From positions 6,318 to 56,564 of the forward strand of contig JAPLYH010000051.1 of NCBI GenBank assembly GCA_026395615.1: a stretch of 50,247 nucleotides of DNA. The letters are read 5' to 3'. The notes under the pieces are model-generated. The model saw only the letters and a list, made by a program, of their open reading frames with translations, did not search any database and was not told the DNA's origin. The stretch's first letter is position 1. Each line of letters starts with the position of its first letter. Below are positions 41,689-50,247 of the stretch, one piece after another. Position numbers and translations under genes: made by a program. Origin of the DNA: Candidatus Parcubacteria bacterium. GTDB lineage: Bacteria > Patescibacteriota > Minisyncoccia > Minisyncoccales > PEYH01.

Positions 41689-42129
41689 CTAGACTTGTTC
41701 TTTTTCTGATTCTTTTGGTTCATCACTTCCTAATTCTTGCTTTGGTTGTTCTGGCGCCTCTGGTTTAATTTCTTCCTTCGGAGCTTCTTCCTTTGTGACT
41801 TCCGCCTTCGGAGCTTCAACGCTCGGTTGCTGGACTACCGCTGGTTCCTCTCCTTTTCCCTTTTTAACGCTATGAACCGCTAATTTCACGCCTGTTATTA
41901 TTTTATTCTTTACTAATAGATTGTGTATTGTATCTGATGGTTGTGCCCCTTTAGAAATCCAATATTTTATCCTTTCAGAGTTGAAAATTTTTTCTTTTGT
42001 TTTCGGATCATAAGAACCGAGTTGTTCTATAAACTTTCCGCTCTTTGGAGGACGGGTCTTTTCAGTAACCACTATTTTATATGATGGCTGGTGTAATTTT
42101 CCCCGTCTTAAAAATCGTATTGATAACAT
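41689..42129 (-). CDS. rpsP: 30S ribosomal protein S16 with a long acidic C-terminal tail
   Basis: A 146-residue protein. The first ~85 residues are S16 (LSIRFLRRGKLHQPSYKIVV, IEQLGSYDPKTKE, RIKYWISKGAQPSDTIHNLL). The remaining ~55 residues are a Pro/Glu/Ala/Lys-rich, probably disordered tail (EAPKAEVTKEEAPKEEIKPE) absent from most S16 proteins. S16 is needed for 30S assembly. Order with rnc upstream and khpA-trmD downstream. Confidence 0.92.
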   Translation of the reverse strand: MLSIRFLRRGKLHQPSYKIVVTEKTRPPKSGKFIEQLGSYDPKTKEKIFNSERIKYWISKGAQPSDTIHNLLVKNKIITGVKLAVHSVKKGKGEEPAVVQQPSVEAPKAEVTKEEAPKEEIKPEAPEQPKQELGSDEPKESEKEQV

Positions 42130-42162
42130 AAATGAATAAATGATTAATATTCAATAATAAGA

Positions 42163-42840
42163 TTATTTTTTCTGCCAACCCCTTTTTTTAATTCCTGCGC
42201 TGGCAGCGTTTTCTTCCGCTTCCTGCTTTGACATTCCTTCTCCTTGGGCTATTAATTTTTCTCCCAAAAAGACACCTGCAACGAAACTCTCTTTTAAAAC
42301 TTCATAATGGGGTGTTATTTTCTCTTTTTCCTGGGCCATTTCCTGAAATTGGCTCTTATGATCTATAAATTCATGATTGGCCAATATTGACGGTAATTTA
42401 GCGCTTAAATACTTTTCTATGAAGTTTTTACATATTTCATAGCCCTGGTCAAGATATAGGGCGCCAATAAATGCTTCCAAAGTATTTGCCAATATCTCTT
42501 GCCTCGCTTTTCCCCTTTCCTTATGTTCTCCTTTAGATAGCAACAAAAATTCATTAAAATCAAGTTCTTTTGCTGCCTTAGATAATGATTTGCTGTTAAC
42601 CAACGCTGCTCGCCAGCTTGTGAGAGCTCCCTCTCCCTCTTCGGGATAATCTTTATATAATTGTTCGCTTATTACTAACTCCAGAACTGCGTCTCCTAAA
42701 AATTCTAATCGCTCATTGTGCCCCGTGCAGAATTTCGGATTTTCATTTAAATAAGAACGGTGACAAAATGCCTGCGCTAAAAGTTCTTTATCGCGAAAAC
42801 CGATATTTAATTTTTTTTCCAGTTTTGAAAAATCCTCCAT
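42163..42840 (-). CDS. rnc: Ribonuclease III
   Basis: A 225-residue endonuclease cutting double-stranded RNA, including rRNA precursors. Signature ERLEFLGDAVLELVISEQL holds catalytic acidic residues, with a second catalytic pair in ANTLEAFIGALYLDQG. The C-terminal double-stranded RNA-binding domain runs from about 155 (HKSQFQEMAQEKE; GEGMSKQEAEENAASAGIKK). Starts 17 bp after nusB. Confidence 0.94.
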   Translation of the reverse strand: MEDFSKLEKKLNIGFRDKELLAQAFCHRSYLNENPKFCTGHNERLEFLGDAVLELVISEQLYKDYPEEGEGALTSWRAALVNSKSLSKAAKELDFNEFLLLSKGEHKERGKARQEILANTLEAFIGALYLDQGYEICKNFIEKYLSAKLPSILANHEFIDHKSQFQEMAQEKEKITPHYEVLKESFVAGVFLGEKLIAQGEGMSKQEAEENAASAGIKKRGWQKK

Positions 42841-42857
42841 CGCTTTTTACTTATTTA

Positions 42858-43283
42858 TTATTCTTTTCCTTCCATTTCTTTATACACGGTACCCAATACT
42901 CCGTTAACGAATTTTCCTGACGATTCACCTCCGAACATTTTTGCTAATTCAATCGCCTCATTGATTGCTACCTTAGGTGGAACCTCTTCTTTACTAGAAT
43001 AAATTAATTCATAAAGCCCTATTCTTAAAACATTTCTATCCACTATATTTATTTGTTCAATCGGCCACTCTGGCGCCGCTTTTTCAATAATCTTATCTAT
43101 CTTATCCATATTATCAGATACACCAAGAGCTAATTTACGAGCAAATTCAGTATCTTCTAAGCCAGGCCCGAACTCTTTAATATTTCTTTCTAAAACCTCG
43201 GGAAGATTTACTTTATCACCCATAAAGTCCTTCTCATACAATGATTGCATCGCTATACTTCTTGAAAGATGTCTGCTTCCCAT
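42858..43283 (-). CDS. nusB: Transcription antitermination protein NusB
   Basis: A 141-residue all-helical protein: SRSIAMQSLYEKDF at the N-terminus, IDRNVLRIGLYELIY and PPKVAINEAIELAKMFGGES with the SGKFVNGVLG ending diagnostic of NusB. It works with NusE (S10) on boxA in rRNA transcripts. Starts 15 bp after rpmF. Confidence 0.93.
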   Translation of the reverse strand: MGSRHLSRSIAMQSLYEKDFMGDKVNLPEVLERNIKEFGPGLEDTEFARKLALGVSDNMDKIDKIIEKAAPEWPIEQINIVDRNVLRIGLYELIYSSKEEVPPKVAINEAIELAKMFGGESSGKFVNGVLGTVYKEMEGKE

Positions 43284-43298
43284 TTTATTGAAAATTTA

Positions 43299-43574
43299 CT
43301 ACTTGCTTAATGATTCCATTGTTAATGGTTTATCTTGAGCTTTTTTATCTTCCTTCATTTCTTTCTCTTTCTTCTTACGTTCTTTCTTGTCTAATTTTTT
43401 CAACACATCAACCACCATTCTTCCTTTATAATAACCGCAATTCTTGCATAATGTATGGCGAGCTACTGACTTTCCACATTTGGGACAAATACTCAAACTC
43501 GGCTGCTCTAAAAATATATGCTGTCTTCTTTGGTTTTTACTTGATTTAGTTGTTTTATGCCTAGGTACTCCCAT
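43299..43574 (-). CDS. rpmF: 50S ribosomal protein L32
   Basis: A 91-residue L32. It has the MGVPRHKTTKSSKNQRR start, two zinc-binding pairs CPKC and CKNC with the CGYYKGR end, then an added Lys/Glu-rich tail (about 60-91) that most L32 proteins lack. First gene of the ribosomal/RNA-processing run that continues to trmD. Confidence 0.92.
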   Translation of the reverse strand: MGVPRHKTTKSSKNQRRQHIFLEQPSLSICPKCGKSVARHTLCKNCGYYKGRMVVDVLKKLDKKERKKKEKEMKEDKKAQDKPLTMESLSK

Positions 43575-43698
43575 ATTACTTTGTTCGTTTTAAACGAGTT
43601 TAATAAATTAAAAGTGGATAAAAAAAGAAAACGCCTATAAACCACTACTATGTTATTAGCAGATAACTTAAAAAAAAGCAAGAAAAATTAATACAATT

Positions 43699-45831
43699 TT
43701 ATTGAGGAGCTATTTCTATCCACCCAGGCATCGGAAGTTTAATACTCGTATTCTTTGTTTTTTCACAAATACCAACCGAGTCGCTTACCCTTAGGGTGAC
43801 AGAATTATTTCCTGCGCTAAAAAATTGGATGTGCGGTTCAGCACTAGAAGAGTTAGTACTATCAACAAACGATGCGGTTCCTGGAATAATCCACGACCAA
43901 GAATTACAAGATACCTCATTATTGCTTGAATTATAACACTTTGATAAATTATCCATAATCACTGTTTCTTCAACTGCCGGACTTGCTGGCTCCCAATTAA
44001 AATCAGACCAAGGATAAGCATGCCATGGAGTTGGTACATCTACGGTGCCAGACCAATCATACGACCAAACACCATTAATATCCTTAACTTTTGACCCACT
44101 GTCGGTAAGGGAACCACATCAACACCAGATGTTCCACGAGATCCGGGAGCAACGCTCTGCGCTATTGTAAATTCCTGTATCACACCGCCTCCAAAACCCG
44201 GGTTAGGAGCTATATCAATCTTATATTCTGCCTGAGGATTATCTCCTGTATATAACCAACTAAAATCAATATGTCCTTTCTTTTGTATAGATGTGCAATA
44301 ACTGGTCGAATCCCTTCTAAAATCGCTTACAACCGGAGCACTTGAAAAACTAAAATTCGTTTGAACTTTGTGGTCATTTGTCACGCCGCACGATGTACCC
44401 TGATTATCACAATTAAAACTTATCCAACCCATTACATCGCCTCCCCATGCCCAACCATGAAATTCACCATCATCCGTATCAATATATACGCCATAATTTG
44501 CGCCTCCATCAGTCGAATCTTTTCTTAATTTTATCCAACCATCCCAACCATCTCCATAACCAACTGCTCTTGCCCAACCATAAACGCAGCCGACACTTCC
44601 ACAAACATTACCATCCAAATCAACCTTCGCAGTGCTATTCGGCGCACCCGGCCTGCCAGATAAAGACGGGTTAAAATCGATCCAACCAATTTCATTTATT
44701 CCAGTATTTGGGTCATTCATATCATAATAAGCATAGCCAACCAAATTGCCATCTGCTTCTATATCTACTCCATAATTTGCCCCTGTGTTTAAATTTTTAC
44801 AACTGAAACTGGCCCATCCTAATCCTAATTTTTGTGGAGAAACTGACTGAGGTGCTCCTGCCCACGCCCAACCAGAAACATTATGATTTTGGCAAGTGCT
44901 GACAACAGTTACCCCTGTTCCAGAGGCTACTCTACTTACTCCTCCCCCGCCAGAGAAATCAGCGGTATCACTGAAACTTCCTGCGCTTGTTGGAGAAAAT
45001 TGAATAGTTGCTGTTTGGCTCGCTCCACCAGAAAGATTGTAAGAGCAACCGCTTGTGCAGGAAAATGGCGCAGCCAAACCGGTCACAGAACCAGACAGAG
45101 TTCCACCGCCTGTATTTTGGATTGTAAAGTCTAAATAAGAAGAGAGTCCGATATTAACATTCCCAAAGCTCAAAGAAGCAGGAGTGACAGAGATTGCCGG
45201 AGGATTAACTATTCTTGTTTGGACAGAATAATCTCTAATATTACAAAAAGGACGGCTACAGTTGATCATATATAGTCGAACATATCTTCCTGTAACTTCG
45301 GAGAAGGTTTTCTCTACCCAAGCGTCTGGAGTGTTTACGGTCCAACTAGTGACAACACTTGTCCAAGTAGAAGCATCATCTGAAACATCTATATTCATCG
45401 GAAAAGGTTTTCTCTACCCAAGTATCTGGAGTACTTACAGTCCAACTAGTGACAACCCTTGTCCAAGTAGAAGCATCATCTGAAACATCTATATTCATTG
45501 TCTGAGGAACATCGTAAGAATATATCCACACCCTCACTGCACTGATACATTTTTTACTGTCTAAATTTCCATAAGTCCACTTTGGAGCTCCTGTCGCACT
45601 ACCAAACCAATAATCGGTAGTGATACCATTAGAGACATTAGAACATGGATAATAAGAAGGGCTATATTCGTCACTACAAACATCTGTGCCTGTTATCTGA
45701 TAGGATGCAGTACCGCCACAATCCGCAGCCTCTACTTTCTCATGATTATTTGTTGGGTAATAAAACCCCACTAGCATGATGCCAGTTATTATCAGCAAGC
45801 TAATCAAAATTTGTTTGCGGAAAAATTTCAT
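43699..45831 (-). pseudogene. Secreted surface protein with discoidin-like and Ig-like (HYDIN-type) domains, broken by two lesions
   Basis: Three frames together form one protein. The 5' frame has a signal peptide (about 1-35) and a first beta-domain (VRVWIYSYDVPQTMNIDVSD). The middle frame has the rest of a discoidin-like region, an Ig-like ISVTPASLSFGNVNIG domain with TIQFSPTSAGSF, and several Trp-rich GW repeats (GWAWAGAP, IGWIDFNPS, MGWISFNCD). The 3' frame has a C-terminal domain ending LPMPGWIEIAPQ. A 100-bp tandem duplication (45301-45500) breaks frame one to two. A missing base near 44109-44111 breaks frame two to three. Removing one copy and adding one base gives exactly 678 codons. 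Probable carbohydrate- or protein-binding surface adhesin. Confidence 0.7.
45301..45500. repeat. 100-bp imperfect tandem duplication
   Basis: Units 45301-45400 and 45401-45500 are aligned at a period of exactly 100 with scattered substitutions (for example CGTCTGGAGTGTT against TATCTGGAGTACT). The encoded segments differ slightly. 100 is not a multiple of three, hence the frameshift. Confidence 0.93.
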
Positions 45832-45867
45832 AATAATCAGGATTTTATTAATTTAATCATCAATTTA

Positions 45868-48800
45868 TCACCTCCATCCCGTGGAAGTACAGGTCGTTTT
45901 TTTAACAGTATCTTGAGAACAATCAGGGTTACCCGCACCCATACCATTATACGATATTAAATATACACTCCAATACGCTCTTGCTGTCCAAGAATCTGAA
46001 ACACAATGATTTACACAGTTATAATAACAAGTACTGCCGCTTGCAAAATATGTCGGTTCTTTAGTAGTATCCGTCGTATATGCGCAATTTATATTAGCAG
46101 TTTGAGCACACGTACCTGAAGTACAACACCCGCCATCACAAAAACCACAAGCTTTACAGGTAACATTATCATCTGTCCAACCCACATGAGGTGATCTTCC
46201 ATCACATTGAGAAGGCGCACCACACCCAAAAGGAGAACTGCCAGATTGACAAAGCCCATAACCTCCACCTGTCCATTCACACGCTCCGGCGCAATTCATT
46301 GCACAATCTGAAGAACAATTAGAAGCAGTTTCTCCACAAGAAGAATTACAAACTCCATTTCCACAAGAATAACAGCTCGTTGAACAATTTGTTGTGTGAC
46401 TCTCTGTACATCCATCTCCATCGCTATCGTAACAATTATTATAAGTGGTTCCAGAACATCCAGAAGAAGAACATTCATTAGTACATAAACAGCTTGTATC
46501 ATAATTGCAATACGCGTATGTGGCGTTATCAGTAAGACATTTATCAGTAGTAGAGACACAATCCTCAATAGATGACCATGATGACCAAGTTCCATAAGTT
46601 ATAGTGCCATTACAATTTGCACCAGAGCCAGAACATTTTTGACTATTCGTTCTGTTCATACTTTGAGGATCACTACCACAGGTCGTTCCCGTACATTGAT
46701 AATCATATTCTGTCCAAGTATTGCAAACATAAGAAGAAGGATTGAAAGAATCACTGGGGCAAGTTGTGCTTGAACCAGTACAATATTCTGTAACATCACA
46801 AGCCCCTGCTGAAGCTCGACAAACATAACTTGACGACCGATAATTACACCCATCACAACAAGCGCCTGAAGAACAAGTGCAAGCAGGACTTACTGTAATT
46901 GTTGCCCAATTATAAGCTGTTGTTCCACCTCTATCAACTCTTATCGCTGCTGTATATGTTCCTATGGAAGAATAATTACAAATATCGGTGGCAGTGTAAG
47001 AAGTAGCAGAAGTTGTTTGGTCTAGCTCATAAATTCCATCATTGGTGCAGTCAAATCTGTACCTAATATTGCCTGTTGCTGTTCCGGAAACGCTAGCTGT
47101 AAAATCAACACCATTTAATGGCGCTGTGCCAGAAGAAGGACTGGCAGAAAGAGTAGTAGAAAGAGTTGAAGCAACCAAATTCCCTTTTACAATTTTCGCA
47201 TTGGTGGCTGACTTTGCTATTATGCCGTCAACAACAATACTTTTGAGATTATTGAAAATTAATCTTGAATTAGCGTTAATTTGAACTGTAACGCCTGTTC
47301 CTATTGTAAGATTACGTAAGATTACCTCCTTCCACACCATCATCGCCCGTAATTTCACATAAAGTGCTACCTCCAAGAGTTGCTGTACTTATAGTATAAT
47401 TCGTGTTTGTCGTGCCTGTTGGAATACATTTTGGCGTTATCCCATTTCCAGAAACAGGTCTACTCGCTCCAGCTGCCCCAGAGAATACAACAGTACCACT
47501 GAAGCTTCCAACGCTTGTAGGACTAAACTTAATTGTAGTGGACTGACTGGCTCCAGCAGTGAGATTATATGTACAACCATTAAAGCAAGAAAATGGCGCC
47601 GTTAAACCGCTTACAGAACCTAATAATGCTCCTCCACCCGTGTTTTGAACAGTAAAATCCATATTATAATAAGCTCCATTATTAACATTGCCAAAATTAA
47701 GAGATGCAGGAGTAACAGAAATGGTGGGGTTGGGCAGTGTATATGTAACACTCAACTTCGGCTCGTAGCCTGAACCTGTCTCGGCAGTATAAGGATAAAT
47801 ATACTCTTCATAAAAAATTCCGCTGATATCATTAGAACTCCTAAGACATAGTTTAGTTATCGCACCTGTGCCTTTTTGAATCCATCCGATTCCCTGGGAG
47901 CTCATAGGAATATTGACATATAGACCAAAATTAGTATTAAATGCGCTACTACCTATCTGTCCACCGTTACCTGAATAATACCCTTTATAAAAGTCACTCC
48001 CGCTTAAAGGAATTTGAGGATGGCTTGGTTGTCCGCTCTGAATAACCACATTAAAGCTTCCTGGACCAGGACTACCGCTCATTAAACCAAGGGTTGCTGC
48101 GCTAATGGTCGCAGTTGAAGGAATTGCGGATGTATCAAAATATACAAATCCTCTCATTATTCTATACTTTCCCTGAGAAGTGCTATATTGCCCAACACTC
48201 AAATCGTATGTCCTTACATAATCAGCGGTATAAAGATTCCAAACGCTTGAATAATTTGTAGAGCCAATGGGCATTAAATCACCATCTTCCAAAGAAGAAG
48301 AACCAACATAAGAATCATCAATGACAACGGGGTAATCAACTGAATCAAAACTTGACGAACTTAAAATTTTTCTATCTCCATCTATCCTGAAGCTCTCTAA
48401 AGGATTTTTTTTAGCATCAATAGCATAAGGGGCGGATGCTCTAAGGTTGCCCGATATATTTGACTTTATTTCAATATCGCCGTTCGGGTTTAATGCAAAT
48501 ATATAAAATTCTAAAATGTTTCCCTCTATTAATCTCAGCTGTCTTTTACAAATCCCGTAATCCCACTCAAGAACATTGTTATGATAATTTTTATTATAAG
48601 GATCATTTTTTAATAAAATCGGGGTATCAGAAATAGGCATCACTTCTTTTTCATTAAGGAAAATCTGAGGATTCCACTTGGCTATATCTCCTTTTTTAAT
48701 ACCTTCAGATAAATCATAAATGGCGCTTACCATAGTATTCGCGCCATTAACGGAGACAGCAAAAAAATTATTCCCACCCTCAAATAAACCTTCTTCTTTC

Positions 48801-49111
48801 TGTGCCCAAGCAATATTAATTTCTTCCCCATCCTGATTAATTTTGGGCACACTGGAAATCTCCGCCTGGAATTTTCCATTGCCTAAATTTTCCACCAAAG
48901 TATAGGGGTTAATATATTTTTTAGTTCCCGGGACTGTATCAGACAACTCTTGGTAAAATTTAATCATTTCCTCCTGTGTCAAAATTTTACCTCCTGGCTG
49001 AGGTTCATTGGGTTTAATAGTTTTAAATTGAAGTATGAAAAACAAAGCGACCGCAATGACTATTACTAGTAAAATTGCAGGAAAAATAATCTTATTATTT
49101 ATTTTTAACAT
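45868..49111 (-). pseudogene. Large membrane-anchored surface protein with Ig-like and Cys-rich domains, split by a 10-bp duplication
   Basis: The 5' frame (49111-47312) has an anchor helix at about 8-28, an N-terminal beta region, a DNRLRE-like beta-sandwich area (about 240-450), and an Ig-like HYDIN-type domain (ISVTPASLNFGNVNNG). The 3' frame (47376-45868) continues with a beta-helix-like IGTGVTVQINANSRLIFNNL turn, a PKD-type domain (SPSSGTAPLNGVDFTA), and then Cys-rich blocks (CYSCGNGVCNSSCGETASNC) like those of the 22179-25487 protein. A 10-bp tandem duplication at 47306-47325 separates them. Without one copy the product is 1077 residues and reads GVEGGNLTIGTG across the join. Confidence 0.72.
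47306..47325. repeat. 10-bp tandem duplication disrupting the large surface-protein gene
   Basis: GTAAGATTAC occurs twice in tandem (47306-47315 and 47316-47325, plus strand), shifting the frame by one. Confidence 0.93.
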
Positions 49112-49133
49112 ATTTTTAAATACATTATAAAAA

Positions 49134-49628
49134 TTAAGGAGCGGAGTGCCAGAAAAGCCCCATTTGGTTTTTCTGACCAGCTTTTAATAAATATTCAAAA
49201 TTAACCTGATAAGATATTCCTGGTTCTAAATTTTGGGGATTCCAATTAATTTTATAATGCGCAATATTTTTTTCTTTATCCTCAAAGAAACGGACAAAAT
49301 TTAAAATCTTAAATCCATTTCCATCTTGGACGGTAGCTACAGCGGATTCAATTTCATCTGGATTCTTTAAAATAAGAATTATTGTTTGCTCTTCTCCTTG
49401 TTTTAATTCAAAAGGGTCAAACATTACTTCCACAAAGTTTCCAGCTTCATCTCCTGAAATAGAAAATCTATCTCCCCTTTGAGATAATTCATAAGGTTTA
49501 TTAGTATTCCCCAGCGATATCAGCTCTTCGTTCATTGTCCACCAGCCCTCAATATCTCCCCACAGCCAAATACCTAAAAGAATAACCAATAATAGGACAA
49601 TTATCATAAAGGAGATTGTTTTTTCCAT
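49134..49628 (-). CDS. Membrane-anchored extracytoplasmic protein of unknown function
   Basis: A 164-residue protein with an N-terminal helix at about 4-24 and an extracellular beta-sandwich-like domain (about 50-164: FVEVMFDPFELKQGEEQTII, YKINWNPQNLEPGISYQVNF). The pattern of paired strands with a QGE turn is like Ig/CARDB-type domains found in surface proteins, but no family is certain. It stands between two large surface-protein genes on the same strand (22 bp and 30 bp gaps), so it is probably a component of the same surface structure. Confidence 0.6.
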   Translation of the reverse strand: MEKTISFMIIVLLLVILLGIWLWGDIEGWWTMNEELISLGNTNKPYELSQRGDRFSISGDEAGNFVEVMFDPFELKQGEEQTIILILKNPDEIESAVATVQDGNGFKILNFVRFFEDKEKNIAHYKINWNPQNLEPGISYQVNFEYLLKAGQKNQMGLFWHSAP

Positions 49629-49658
49629 AATGATTGATTATTAATCATTAATCACTAA

Positions 49659-50247
49659 TCATTTTCTAAAAGAATCAATATCTATAAAAGATTTAACTGT
49701 TTGGTCATCGTATAAATTACCCTTATCTTCTGCGTGGTCTAAACGAGTGGCAATCAAACGATAAGAAAACTTAGAATTCTCTTGCCCTTGTGCTAATTTA
49801 ATAATGAATTTTGAGCCATCAATATAGGCATAAAGAGAAGCGTTATCTTGAGTTGAAACAAAAGGAATAATACTTTCTCTATAAGCGGTCTGCCAAAATA
49901 ACCACAAATCAGAACCTTCCAATTCTTTTGCCAAATCAAGCTCTAAACTATCCCCTATCAATTGGGATTCCCCGACTACCTCTATCTTCTGACCAATTGA
50001 ATCAGGCAAATAACTGGTATATTTTTTATTGTTGATATTAAATACCGGGTCAATTTCTCTCACGCCCTTAAGTTTATAACCTACAAAATCAATCCACGGC
50101 GCAGGCAATGTGCTTCCCGTATTTATAATAAATGGAGAATTGCCTAATGCCGTGCCACTTGTCCATACAGTAATATAGTTAGCTGTACCACTTCCACCTA
50201 TTCCTCCAGTTGGAGTTTGCCAAGTAGCCAAACCAGTGGCATCAGAA
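49659..50247 (-). CDS. C-terminal part of a large surface protein (partial, runs off the window end)
   Basis: The open frame continues to the window edge with no start codon before it. The visible end has the motif GLATWQTPTGGIGGSGTANY and ITVWTSGTALGNSPF, which I know as a low-complexity repeat of phage-tail-fibre-like or surface proteins of candidate phyla bacteria. A globular C-terminal domain of about 150 residues follows (IDFVGYKLKGVREIDPVFNI; SDLWLFWQTAYRE; FSYRLIATRLDH). No membrane anchor is visible in this part. First gene in transcription order of the surface-protein array. Confidence 0.65.
   Translation of the reverse strand, partial: SDATGLATWQTPTGGIGGSGTANYITVWTSGTALGNSPFIINTGSTLPAPWIDFVGYKLKGVREIDPVFNINNKKYTSYLPDSIGQKIEVVGESQLIGDSLELDLAKELEGSDLWLFWQTAYRESIIPFVSTQDNASLYAYIDGSKFIIKLAQGQENSKFSYRLIATRLDHAEDKGNLYDDQTVKSFIDIDSFRK

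Noticed and set aside
1..50247. Prophage or conjugative element
   Set aside because: No integrase, terminase, capsid, relaxase or replication-initiator gene. The fibre-like sequence at the right end is also common in surface proteins of candidate phyla bacteria.

Overview
The window reads like the chromosome of a Candidate Phyla Radiation (Patescibacteria, probably Parcubacteria-like) bacterium. The DNA is AT-rich with small spacers and standard-code genes. It carries scattered single tRNA genes without encoded CCA, a DUF5674 protein, a Clp-type ATPase with N-terminal membrane helices, and large Cys-rich or Ig-like surface proteins. No biosynthetic operons are visible. The taxonomic placement is inference from gene content.

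Layout. 1-5.5 kb: a MacA/MacB-type export operon with a DUF5666-like protein, then a membrane protein overlapping an ECF sigma factor (to 6.0 kb). 6.1-8.9 kb: prmC, rlmE, a NUDIX hydrolase and a frameshifted geranylgeranyl-reductase-like flavoprotein. 9.0-10.8 kb: a GC-richer unit encoding a three-repeat protein of unknown function. 10.9-17 kb: tRNA-Gln, dnaX, UbiA-like and GtrA-like membrane proteins, cysS, dnaB, rplU. 17-21.8 kb: rmuC (5' frameshift), tRNA-Glu, and the division cluster mraZ-rsmH-ftsL-like-PBP. 21.8-29.8 kb: a small GC-rich gene, a giant Cys-rich surface protein, a lipoprotein-like protein, and a Clp-type ATPase broken by a 37-bp tandem duplication. 29.9-33.2 kb: a structured GC-rich transcript, tRNA-Val, a PP2C-like protein, rplJ-rplL with an L10 leader, and a second GC-rich module between palindromic repeats. 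33.2-39.2 kb: a DJ-1/PfpI protein, mltG, a PCMT-like methyltransferase, and a second MacAB-type operon. 39.3-43.6 kb: tRNA-Trp, DUF5674, rpmG, tRNA-Thr, tRNA-Tyr, then trmD-khpA-rpsP-rnc-nusB-rpmF. 43.7 kb to the end: a run of secreted or anchored surface proteins.

Three things stand out. First, four GC-richer transcription units (8.96-10.77, 21.78-22.10, 29.89-30.31 and 32.57-33.14 kb) each have their own -35/-10 promoter with a 17-bp spacer, a strong Shine-Dalgarno sequence and a hairpin end. They look like autonomous inserted cassettes of unknown function. Second, an imperfect palindrome of about 25 bp (core GATGCCGGGTGGCG) recurs and brackets one of these cassettes and the DJ-1 gene. Third, five genes are split by small lesions: tandem duplications of 10, 37 and 100 bp and three single-base changes, two of them in homopolymer runs. 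In every case reverting the lesion(s) restores one exact reading frame. That points either to assembly or strain-merging error or to real ongoing gene damage.

No CRISPR array, transposase, integrase, 16S/23S rRNA, tmRNA or RNase P RNA was recognised.
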